From Pteria penguin (lineage: Eukaryota; Mollusca; Bivalvia; Pterioida; Pteriidae): a stretch of 64,000 nt of DNA. Position numbers and translations under genes: made by a program. The notes beneath the pieces are model-generated. The model saw nothing but the letters and a program-made list of their open reading frames with translations. It was not told where the DNA came from and did no database searches. Positions 34,880 to 46,127 of the stretch are shown piece after piece (within the stretch, counting starts at the first letter, position 1; the number at the start of each line of letters is the position of its first letter). The stretch is from assembly GCA_035048485.1 (NCBI GenBank), contig CM068592.1:31060001-31124000 (forward strand), read 5' to 3'.

Positions 34880-35370
34880 ATGTTGGTTGACTGGTTGTTT
34901 GGGGTAACCGTTCTACGTCGCTTCCGATCTATAGATTGGCAATGTGCGTCAGTCTCTCTGTCTGTCCGTCAACATTTTGATTGAGTTTCTGGTTGAAGCA
35001 AAACAGAAGTATAAACATAATACTTCACACTTAGGTTCCTTACGACCAGGGCTTTCAAATTTTTGACCTAGTGACCTTGACCTTTAAATTTAGCCTATTT
35101 AAAAGAACTTTAATTTAGGCTATATCTTTTGAATCACCAGGGGTTAGGGCTCAGATATCACATATAGGTTCTTTTAGACCAGAGCTTTCGATACCATGAC
35201 TTTTGACATTGTCTTTGCTTCGAATTTACTTAGCAATCGGGCCATACCGTCTCTAGCGGTTTCTTTTTTTCAGTTATATCGGGACATGGAAACAAAATGT
35301 GATTAAAGTCCTTAACATAATGGCGCATTGGGGAATCGAACCCGGATCGTCTGCATGGTAAATCAGATAT
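34880..35370 (-). repeat. SINE pieces flanking a dispersed-element fragment
   Basis: 34880-34930 reads as the complement of a SINE tail (ggttgactggttgtttgggg, ctacgtcgcttcc) and 35325-35365 as the complement of its tRNA head (ggggaatcgaacccggatcg). Between them, about 34950-35270, lies a forward fragment of the TAGCTCA element (gaccttgacct, ccataccgtctctagcggtt). This looks like an insertion that split the SINE. Confidence 0.55.
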
Positions 35371-37985
35371 GAAGTTTATATGATTATGTTCATATCTCAA
35401 ACCATATGGATTATGTTTTATAAATAAAGTATGTCAAATATGTGATAATAGATTAGCAAGCAAGCCAAGTTAAAAAAAAGAAGAAATAACATTATGAAAT
35501 TAAAACATGCAGTACTGCATTAATCTACTTTGGCAATGCGTCAGTAACGCATAGATATACTCGCAGGCGTTTTCTGCAGTTCGAAATCTGTTATATTTCT
35601 AGTGTCGGATGCGGCGTCGGGAGAGATGAACCCCGTCTAGATTATGCTTCCTTTCGGGTACGTAAGCACTTAAAGATATCCGTCTGATCTTTGATAGTAT
35701 GTAATACATTGTTTCATTTTCACAATTGTAGCTTTTGGCAAACAGTTGGATGACGTGTACGGAAATGCCGTGTTGTTTATGTAATACTGAGTAGAGGACC
35801 TTGCATTTTTCTGGCATGAGCTAACATGCGCCACCTGTAGGATTTCCCCGTGATGTTATAGTGCATCACTAAAACTTAAAAGAACGTGAGTCACCGTGAA
35901 TAATGAATGCAAAGAAAATAAAAAATGAGAAAGAAGTTAAGCTAATTAAGCTGTCATCGTAAGCATGTGAATCACCGTGGCGCCGTATCGGTGTCGAGTT
36001 TTCATTTCAGGAAAGAGTCCACGGCACAAAGTTAACCTACTGTAGAGGCCTTCACGTTTTGAATATTTTGTTAATGGAATGCTTATCATCAGCTGATCTG
36101 GAGAAGAAGTTCTAAAAAGGGAGATGGTCGAGTTGCAAATACCAGTCGGCTTAGTTTTCTTCAGAAAGATTAACTACTATCGCTTTAAACATCCAACTCC
36201 TCCCCTTTTTGAAAGAGAACAGTTCAGGATATAAAATATTACAACATTTCGAAACTTACTTGAACCAACGAAGTACGTTAATATATTAGCTTAGCAGGGT
36301 TTAGTTTGTAATAGTATTTGGATTATTCAGACATTAATTAAGGATAAATACTGATAGGTAACGAAAAGAAAATAGAAAGGGGGAGGGCTCTTGTCTAAGA
36401 GCTATATATATATATGAATAATGCTTAATACATATATAAAACATGATGTTATTAATAATGAAGGTATACTAGAGTGCATGTCAGCCTTGAGAATCTTATT
36501 TGATTTATTACTCAAGTTAATGTTCAAAGGCCACTAGTATATTTTGCTAAAGAGTTCAGATGCGGGTCGCTTGCGATCTCGATCTAATTGGTCCATGAGC
36601 CTGCATCGTGATATATGACATTTAATTAATTGATATGCGGTCAGTGTAATTGATTTATAATCAGGTTTAAATTAATAGCAGATAAAGGTTGTCGGGTTGT
36701 CTGACAGAATGAGGGGATTGGCTAGGAACGAGAAGGGACTTGTTGATTAGGATGGAGTAATTGCAACTCTTTAGTGTGATGAGGATGTATATGGCGATAC
36801 AGAGGTACAGCATATAATGTAGGGGAAGTCGTTCCACCTCTTTTTAAATGTGGATTTGAATCCAGGTTTTGCTACAGGGAGGATAGTGTCTCTATTGATG
36901 GTCGGTGGTGTTCTCCTGGTAGTCTGAATTCACCCCCCCCCCAAACTGATTTGACCACCGTATAGAATTGCAGTAATTACTAATTTTATATTGCAATTAA
37001 ATGAACACAATGAAATTGCAATAAACACAATGAAATCAAAACTATACTACATGCACGAAAAAAAAAAAAAACCAACAACAAAACCGAAAAAAAACCCCCA
37101 ACAAACCCATAACACCCCCCGAAAAAAAACCCAAAAAACAAAAAACAGAACAATAGGCATGCAGGTATCTTATAGAGAGTCAGATATTAATGCTACACCT
37201 ACTGGGGTTACGAACCACATTCGATTGAAAGTTCAACTGAAGGGGTGAATATATTATTTTTGAAGATGCAACTTTTCTCTCTGGCAAAATTTTGCCAAGA
37301 ATAGGATGAAACCCCATTCTGCTAACCATTAAAATTGGTGGATCCTTCCTTGTATGTGGAGTCAAATGCCGTAAATTATAGACATTCCCTGTGTCGCGGT
37401 CACAACTGCCGTAAGTCTGTATAGACAAGGTAGTGAAAAGGAGTGTGTGTTGTAGAAGCTTTTATGGACAAAGGTTCTATTCTCATAGCCAAAAACGTAA
37501 TAATATGTTCACTTAGGAATTGATGAATAAAGTTTTAACTAGACAAAAGTACAGACAGAATACTGCAGAGTTTCAGCTTTGTAAAACGTTTGCACTAAAG
37601 CATAAACAACTTTATACAGCCTCAAACCATGGCGTCGCCTGTGTGATGTAATTGTTAGTTTTTCATCTCCGGCCTCTGGCATTGTTCTGATTATGAAATG
37701 TTGATTTTGAACATTAGACAGAAATTAATCTGGCTTTAAGAGCCATCTGTTTTTATTGCTGAATGTAGATGAGGTGAATTTTATCAACGGATTACTAATC
37801 TGGAAGACCAAAGCGAGTGAATACAATGTCAAGTTGCTACACAAGCTGTCAGATGCGGTAGTAATTTTTTCAAATGTTGTAATTGCTAGTTTATTGTTTA
37901 ATAATTTTATAATACGAAAATCACAGAGCGGAGACATGAAATATGTAGTTCGAAATGTCTCATCCATGTGTATAACATGGTTCTG
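35371..37985. other. Non-coding intron sequence
   Basis: A (TA)n run at about 36402-36416 and an A/C-rich low-complexity tract at 37058-37150. No supported gene; open frames over the A/C tract are low-complexity artefacts. Confidence 0.4.
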
Positions 37986-37989
37986 TAAT

Positions 37990-38560
37990 CTGACTTCGGG
38001 GAGAATCGACTGGAATTTTGCCTTAAAGAGAATCGACCGGAAGTTTTACCATAGAGAGAATCAACGTGAATCTTCTCCAAAAGAGAATCGACGACATTCT
38101 TGCCTTAGAGAGAAGAGAATCAACGGATTTTTTTCCTAAGATAGAATCAATGGGTATATTGCCTTGGACAGAATCAACGGGAATCTTACCCGAGACAAAT
38201 TCATCGTATATCTTACATTAGACAGATTCTACGGAATCTTACCTTAAAGAGAATTAACGGGAATCTCATCTTAGAGAGAATCAACGGTAATTTTACCATA
38301 AAGATGTCTTTTTATAACTTTTGATAGTGATGGTCGAAAGTAATCACATGACTACATAGTCATGTGATCACTTATGATCATCAGCGTCAAAAGTTATAAA
38401 TAGACGAAGAGAATGGACGTCAGTCTCATCCTAGGCAGGAGAGATTCGACGAAAGTCCTACGCTGGAGGAGTCGACGAGAGTCCTACGCTGGAGGATTCG
38501 ACGAGAGTCCTACGCTGAAGGAATCGACGGAAATCTTACGCTAGAGGGAATCAATAGGGA
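37990..38560 (+). repeat. About 27-bp minisatellite split by a hairpin
   Basis: Units with agagaatcaacgggaatctt and acctt recur about 17-20 times with variation; it is interrupted at 38311-38400. Confidence 0.9.
38311..38400. mobile_element. 90-bp hairpin element
   Basis: Outer arms tttataacttttga and tcaaaagttataaa pair exactly; inner arms atcacatgacta and tagtcatgtgat pair exactly around a 2-bp loop. Intermediate positions pair partly. It sits inside the 27-bp array and matches no array unit, so it is probably a small insertion. Confidence 0.85.
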
Positions 38561-38869
38561 ATAGGAAAACTTTATAAAGTTCGCACTTCGCTTTGTCATT
38601 TACGAATAATTGTTTACATCCGAACGATGTGTTTCCGTATGGAACACTTGGGTAAAATTTCAGGTCTATTAACTTTAAATGTTGTGCTGAATAAGAAGTG
38701 TAGTTGTTTGGTTCTATTCCAATATCAAATTTTGAGGCTTTAGCTTCATATGTGACTTGGTAATTTTCACACAGTTTTTTGTCTTTTCCTTGATTTATAT
38801 AAAAAATGAAGCAAAGAAATTTTAACATTTATTAAAAAATATCTTTTTCCAGGGTTATTTGAAAATGCC

Positions 38870-40172
38870 ATGTCAAATTTTTGTTTGTTTTTTTTAAATT
38901 TTTATGGTTATTTCTTTATTTTTTAAGTAAACCAAATCTTGTATGCTGAAAAGATTTTCAGACATACTGATACCTTCTTGGTCAGTATATACGTTGTATC
39001 AAGAGGGAAAGAAAGAGAGGCAATGAAATATTTTTTGCCATCTTTTGTTAGTTCATCCTTTAATACAGATTTTTTTTTCAAATGTTCCTATAGACCAAGT
39101 CTGGCATGTTGTAAGGTAACCCAGCGGTTCAGACCAGGCCGAATGCAATTTTACTTATTTCATTTTACATCAAAACATGTTTAGATATTTTGCAACTTTC
39201 AATATATTTAATAGGTTATTTAACTAAGAACAAATATTGAAAAAAAAAATTCTTAATATTTTTCACACATTTTTGTGTCATTGTCTTGATTTATTTGATG
39301 AGAGACAATATCACAGTCATTTATTAGTTGTGAAAACCCAATAAGCAAGGGAATTTATGAATCTGCAAATTCTCTCATGCTATTTTTGAATGAGCAAAGT
39401 TAATTGATAATGATGATTTCTTATGGACTATCTTGATCATAATTATAGTAGGGAATGTTATTTTGAAAGAATTTTGTCAATATCTCAATTTTTGAATTTT
39501 GTATGAATACTTTAAGACTTCCAAATGAGGGTGTATAGGGACAATTATTCACATTTTTAACTTCTGCTGTTATACAACATGAAATATTTTAATGAAACAT
39601 GGTATACATGAAGTACTATCTATCAATTTTGTACATTTCATCCAAATTGGTCAACAGATGGTGCCACCATGTCTTAAAAATAGGTCTCACAATGGTACAT
39701 ATACCACTTGATAATTAAAATATGGAGAGCAGTGGTTCAAATCCAGCTGTGGTCATTTTTTTTTCATTTCTTCACACATCTAAATAAGTTTTTAGATGTT
39801 TCTCAAAACTCTACATTTGAAATTAAGCCATTTTAAGTTGGATCTGGACAACATTTGAAACAATTGTTGTTCATGACCTAGACTTGAAATCAGTCAACAA
39901 AATGCCCCACCTAAAGAAAATGACTAACTTGTTGCCCTGGATCACATCTTGCAGAGACAAATGAAATGCTTAATATCAAAATCACCTGAATGGATGTGCA
40001 AAAAACTGTTGTTGTTTTTTATTCTGGTCTGAAAAAAAATTTGACATATTTTCAACATTTGTGTGGACTTAGTCACAGTAATGCCAAAATAAATGACTTC
40101 TTCCTTCCTGCATGACTGATACTATAGGTACTCAGGTGAGCGAAATAGGCCCACTTGGGCCTTTTGTTTTCC
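38870..40172 (+). repeat. Dispersed element (3' part of the TAGCTCA family)
   Basis: Ends ctcaggtgagcgaaataggc plus ccacttgggccttttgtttt, equivalent to the end of 8697-10042. AT-rich body without coding signatures; the left boundary is unclear. Confidence 0.4.
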
Positions 40173-41630
40173 TCATATTCTTTTTTTCGATTATGCATTT
40201 TGTGAGAATTCATGGACAAGTTTGACTCTATATCTCAAGCGTCAGAGATGTCCATTTTCGTAATTGATGACCAAGTTATGGTACATGCATGGAAAAGGAA
40301 ATTGTGACGCATGATACTGATTGAAGAAAACCCCAGGACTATTTAATTCTTGAGTAATGGGTAGCAATCAGGGCGTCATCTCCCAGGTCTTCACGGATTT
40401 ATTTCTCACACTTTATTTCTTGAATTTTTTCTGCATTGTCATCATATTTCGCGTCTTATTATTCTCGTATTGGAATAATTACACCGGACAATTTTATTTT
40501 TGTTTGCTGGTCATTCTTCTCCTTAAGTAAATAAGCCATTTTGCATACATATCAGCTTGCCGTAATTGAAGTGTGTTTCACAAATTGTCTTTGTTATAAT
40601 TTATCACAGCGACAATGTGTGGTATGTGTATACATTGTATTAATGTTCATCAATGTTAATGCTGATAAATGGAGAGAGAGAAAGACACCCTCTAACTAGG
40701 ATTTATATGTCTAGCCTGTCACAGAGGTAACGCCATCAATTCTACCACGGGAGGACGCCAGTGGTCGAACGTACATAGACCCTGCATTTGAATTTACTGA
40801 TAGTAATTCTGAACACGTCGTCCTTTTCCTTTGCTAGATAGAAGCGTGAGGATTAGATGGAATTGTTCCGAATTGGTTGCTATTTTTCGAAGAGAGGACA
40901 TAAATAATATAATACTTATCTGATTTTTCCGCTCTGACCTGTAGAACATAGCGATAGTAAATTTGGGATTCCTTGGTACGTCGTTATGTATTACTAAATA
41001 TGGAATAATTGAAAAATGTTTGAAAAGTAATCATTTATTTAAGATCACTGATTTTACGCGTAGGAGAATATTATTTTCTCATTTATTTGAACATATGGAA
41101 ATAAAAACTTGTATGATGAATTCAATTTCACCTATTAAATGTTTCAAAAACTTCGTGATGCAATCGTACGAGGCGATAACATGTAACACTTCGCGTTGTA
41201 TAACTTAATTAGCATAGTAACATACTACGCTAAATGTATGTTCAGGGAAGCCCTACATCGCTTTCTCCGCTGTAACCACACACGATGAATTTTGAGACTG
41301 TAAACTGTCTATTCCTTCTTGTTTCTCATCTTTTAAATTAATTGATTGCCTGAAGGCTTTACTCGTTATTTGAAAGAATCCAAAGTTGCCAATCCCAGCC
41401 CTTTGAAAGCCGGGTTATGATCCGCCATGATTTCGTCAGACTCTCATTCATGCGATTGTTGCTGCTATTTTAAGGTCGAGATGAAGTGCCATTGAATTGG
41501 AATAGACTTTTTACATAAACAATTAAGACATAAGCAATTAATACACATCCTTTCCACGAGGAAAGAAAAGTGTATTGGATGTTGTGTTTCCTGTAGGATG
41601 GTGTAAAGTACATAGAGAGGTCAGGTTATA
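40173..41630. other. Non-coding intron sequence
   Basis: No recognisable feature. Confidence 0.4.
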
Positions 41631-41644
41631 GAGTCAGAGTATTC

Positions 41645-42590
41645 GGGGAGAAAGGGGGGGGGGGTGTTGTGTTGAAAGGGGTGGGGGTGGGGTTGAGCTT
41701 TGGTGTAGTGATTACGGTGAGGAAAGGATGGGATTATGGCAGATGATATTTGGTGCAGTAGTTAAAGGTAGGGGAGGGACGCGATTTGGTAGGAAAGCGG
41801 AGAGAGTTTGTGTAATGGTCAGGGTGGAGTGATATGAGATTTGGTGTAATGGTTAGGGTGGAGTGAGATGGGATTTGGTGTAATGGTTAGGGTGGAATGA
41901 CATGAGATTTGGTGTAGAGATTAGGGTGGTGTGAGGTGAGATTTGGTGTAATGGTTAGGGTGGAGTGAGGTGAGATTTGGTGTAATGGTTAGGGTGGAGT
42001 GAGATGCGATTTGGTGTAGAGATTAGGGTGGAGTGAGGTGAGATTTGGTGTAATGGTTAGGGTGGAGTGAGATGAGATTTTGTGTAATGATTAGGATGGA
42101 GTGATATGAGATTTGGTGTAGAGATTAGGGTGGAATTAGATGAGATTTGGTGTAGAGATTAGGGTGGAGTGAGATGAGATTTGGTGTAGAGATTAGGGTG
42201 GAGTGAGATGAGATTTGGTGTAGAGATTAGGGTGAGGGTGAGATGAAATTTGGTGTAGAGATTAGGATTGGGGGGATGAGATTTGGTGATGAAGCGAAGA
42301 GATTTAGTGTGGTATTTAAGGTGGATGAGAGATAAGATTGGATCAGTTGATGTATGTGGGGGAGGGACTTATGAGATTGGATGAATTAATTCATTATGAT
42401 GGGTAAGGGATGAAGTTTGGTGCGGTGATAAAGGAAGTGGGAGGGGATACATTTGGCGTGGTGATGAGAGGGGATGATATTTGGCGGTGAGTCAAGTTGA
42501 GGGAGAATGGTGTAGTGAGTAAAGATCTGGTGGGGAAATGATGAGTTTTGTTTAAGTAATTATGGATGGGGAGGGACGAGATTTGGTGAA
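41645..42590 (+). repeat. G-rich 34-bp minisatellite
   Basis: The core units gagatttggtgtaatggtta plus gggtggagt / 'gtagagattagggtggagtg' repeat at about 34 bp from 41815 to 42250, with decayed G-rich flanks to about 42590. The strand asymmetry (G over C) is strong. Confidence 0.92.
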
Positions 42591-42690
42591 ATGATTGAAC
42601 ATTTTGTTTTCAATTAGGCAATTGGTGTTCGAATTTATAGATTACTTAATTTTCAGAACTGCTTTTTCTGTGTATATATTGCGATATTAC

Positions 42691-42797
42691 TGTCATGATC
42701 TAATTTTTGAATTTACTTGGGATGGTAAAAACGAATTGTCATGTTCTAATTTTTGTATTTACCACCCCCAAGTAAATTCAAAAATTAGAACATGACA
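42691..42797. repeat. Foldback of a short dispersed motif
   Basis: TGTCATGATCTAATTTTTGA at 42691, TGTCATGTTCTAATTTTTGT at 42737, and the inverted form ending at 42797 (tcaaaaattagaacatgaca). 42737-42797 folds into a long hairpin. The same motif occurs singly at 5303. Confidence 0.85.
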
Positions 42798-42799
42798 TT

Positions 42800-43640
42800 A
42801 CGATGAAAAGTGTTCAAAGGGACTTATGATCTCAACAAATCAAACCAATATATACGATTTTATGATAATCGAGATCGCTCATTTGACCTTTACGACCAGA
42901 ACTAGTGAGAGGTTTAATGACTTTAATTCTTCACTATGTATTACTTGGTAGCTGGGAAGAACTGAATTCTTTCCTGCATTTTTAACATATGAGATGCATC
43001 TATCTTCCTGTTTGACGCCAGTGTAAGATTATTCGGAACTCCTCGTCCTTTTCTTGGGCCACTATCTTGTGATGGGTGGGAAAGTGTGATTCCTTTACCT
43101 ATACAATGTGGACTGTCATCCTCGGTAAGAGACACAGGATGGTCCTTTAGTCTTAGCAATTTGAGACACTTCCATAGGATGCAGAAATAAGGCGGCATAT
43201 ATGCCGTAAATGAAATCCTTTCAGGTGCGCAGTGGCATCTCTACAATCCATTACCTAATGTTATTGTGTAATGTAGAGTTATATACATCTATTCCTCTAA
43301 CATGCAACATGTTTGTTGATACTTACATAAGTATTTAAAAGAAATCGTAGCCGTTATGTGTATAACGAGATGTATTGATTAACCCTTTTAAGTACATGCA
43401 TGAAACATAATGACTCGGAAGTTTGAGATATTTACTTGTTAATTGTTCAACCTGTAAAAGTATGGCATATCTCATCGGAAGAGGTAAAACTTTATGAAAC
43501 ATCACACCCAGGTAGCTCTTTCAAGTGTGAGATATCTCACTGGCATAAGTCCTTATAGAGATATGCGATATCTCAGTTGTGATATTAGTCTTTTAAAGTT
43601 TATATAAATCATCTCATTGTGATGGTTATGTTTAATAAGT
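42800..43640. other. Non-coding; weak ATATCTC periodicity
   Basis: atatctc words at 43467, 43532 and 43568 may be decayed relatives of the duplicate that follows. No gene. Confidence 0.35.
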
Positions 43641-43643
43641 ACT

Positions 43644-43781
43644 AAATATCTCGGAGGTACGCCTTACCATATATGTTACACGTTAAGGGGCCGATCAACC
43701 CCGACAAGTAAGAAATATCTCGGAGGTACGCCTTACCGTATATGTTACATCTTAAGGGGCCGATCAACCCCGACAAGTAAG
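43644..43781 (+). repeat. Two 69-bp direct copies
   Basis: aaatatctcggaggtacgcc ... ggggccgatcaaccccgac starts at 43644 and 43713, with three differences seen. Confidence 0.95.
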
Positions 43782-44755
43782 AAATATGTTAAGTCAGCAG
43801 TAATGAACAACATATTTTACCCTACTCCCAGTTTTACAAATAACCCTTCTAGACAGTTTATCAATTTTGACAACCCAAATCTACATGCACTAAAGGAGCC
43901 TCAGGTTGGCGAATGCTAACTACTGTTTTTGACAATGTAGACAGAGTTTCGCTAACAAGTCTAGTTCCGCGTGTGCAGCTCGACATTTAACATTCCTTCA
44001 CTTTACCACTTGGTGCCATGGCAACGTAACAACTCCATAATGAGAGGTTAGTGTAAACTGAAAGGGGGCTTGTAAATCAACGTCCATCTGCCGATAAAAT
44101 ATGTTTAATATTGTAAAAAGAGACTGCGGATGCTGAAAACGAAGGATATAAACTCAGATATTCAATAAATTCTACCTATTATTTTCTTGCGATGTAAGGG
44201 TGTAACGAATTAAGGAAACATGCAAGGCAAAAACAAACGAAAAAAAAAGAATTAAAATGCCGGCGATGTGATATCGTATTGCAGCAATAATTGGATGACA
44301 GGAAACACTTGTTGGTATACCGTGGCCTTGAAGATACCTGCTTGCCGCCTCAGCTTATAAAAGTCAACAACACCAGAACGATTTGCATTTTCCCTATCAA
44401 ATTGTGGCAATTACAGCGATAAAAGGATGTAATCTGATTGGATAGGAAGGCGAAACAATGGTAATTGGAAGGTTGGTCGGACCGCCGTTGTTTTACATTG
44501 TGTCAGTGTTGAACTGTGTGCGTGTATTGTCAGGTGTTATAAGGAAAATGGCGTTTATACGTTTAAGGTAAGAGACATTATAAGCTGGACAAGGCGTTAA
44601 CTTGCTGCATTCTGTTTTGCGCACCAAGTATTTAAAGCAAAATTGCATGCTTTGGTACTTTGTATGTTTTGTGAAGCGCTCGATATTACAAAATCACTAA
44701 CGTGAAATAGCGCTATATTGGACTGGAAACAAGGGAGCATGTAATACATAAAGTT
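43782..44755. other. Non-coding intron sequence
   Basis: No recognisable feature. Confidence 0.4.
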
Positions 44756-44759
44756 TCAA

Positions 44760-45660
44760 ACTTCGGGATACAATTAGGGTACTAGATATTGGAGTATCAC
44801 TAGGGTATTATAGTGCTATAGTGAACTGTGGGATAGCATTCAGGGACCATACCTAATAAGGAATGTACTAGACTTCGGGATTCTACTAGGGTACTAGACA
44901 CTGCAGTATCACTATGGTATGATAGTGCTATACTGGACGGTGGGATAGCATTCAGGGACCATACCTAATAAGGAAAGTACTAGACTTTGGGATTCTACTA
45001 GGGTACTAGACATTGCAGTATCACTAGGGTATGATAGTGCTATACTGGGCGGTGGGAGAGCTATCAGGGACCACACCTAATAAGGAAAGTACTAGACTTT
45101 GGGATTCTACTAGGACACTAGACATTGTAGTATCACTAGGGTATGATAGTGCTATACTGGACGGCGGCATGGCATTCAGGGACCATACCTAATAAAGAAA
45201 GTACTAGACTTTGGGATTCTACTAGGGTACTAGACATTGCAGTATCTCTAGGGTATGATAGTGCTATACTGGACGGTGGGATAGCATTCAGGGACCATAC
45301 CTAATAAGGAAAGTACTAGACTTTGGGATTCTACTAGGGTATTAGACATTGCAATATCACTAGGGTATGATAGTGCTATACTGAACGGCGGCATGGCATT
45401 CAGGGACCATACCTAATAAGGAAAGTACTAGACTTTGGGATTCTAGTAGGGCACTAGACATTGCAGTATCACTAGGGTATGATACTGATAGTGCTATACT
45501 GGACGGCGGCATGGCATTCAGGGACCATACCTATTAAGGAAATTACTAGACTTTGGGATTCTATTATGGCAGTAGACATTGTAGTATCACTAGGGTATGA
45601 TAGTGCTATACTGGGCGGCGGCATAGAATTAATGGACCATACATAATACTAAAGCTTTAG
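44760..45660 (+). repeat. 112-bp tandem repeat, about eight copies
   Basis: Units with gactttgggattctactagg, tatcactagggtatgatagt and gggaccatacctaataagga; starts at 44983, 45095 and 45207 give a period of 112. The outer copies are more diverged. Confidence 0.95.
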
Positions 45661-46049
45661 ACATTGTGATAGTGCTAGAGTATTAGATAACTGCGGTTCC
45701 TCATAGGGTACAGTGTAGGATATCACAAGGGTACAAGACGATATAATATCCCTAGGGTGTTAACAAAGTCAGCATTAAACATTCAGACATTGATCTGTTA
45801 GAAAATGATAATATAACAATGAGTATCAACCTAAACATTACTAGACAGTGATAGTTTCATCATGTCTTCTTCCATGCTCGTGAGTTGATTTTGATGAAAT
45901 AGGGGTCTTGTACCCAGAAGCATGTCCTCCTAGCAATGGACGAGCTTTTCAGCTCAGTTTTCGGTGCTAAGTGAATAAGTGTCTGTGTAAGAGACCAGTC
46001 CATAGCACTTAACATCCAGTTATAATTCTTACCAATTTTTATTATTGTC

Positions 46050-46127
46050 GGTGAGCCACCAGAGGGATTCGGTCCCTGGACCTCTGGACCACGTCATAAT
46101 ACACAACCGATAAACTACGCCGGTTTT
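46050..46127 (-). repeat. tRNA-derived SINE head
   Basis: On the minus strand: ccggcgtagtttatcggttg and ccagggaccgaatccctctg fit the A and B boxes of the 17824-18085 family. Confidence 0.5.

Noticed and set aside
37725..38139. Overlapping open frames on both strands, the + strand one 127 codons
   Set aside because: The + strand frame runs into the 27-bp array and neither has domain features or splice-bounded ends that fit the gene.
38541..38828. 95-codon minus-strand frame
   Set aside because: No recognisable domain, lies in AT-rich sequence overlapping the edge of the minisatellite, and has no supporting splice or promoter signal.
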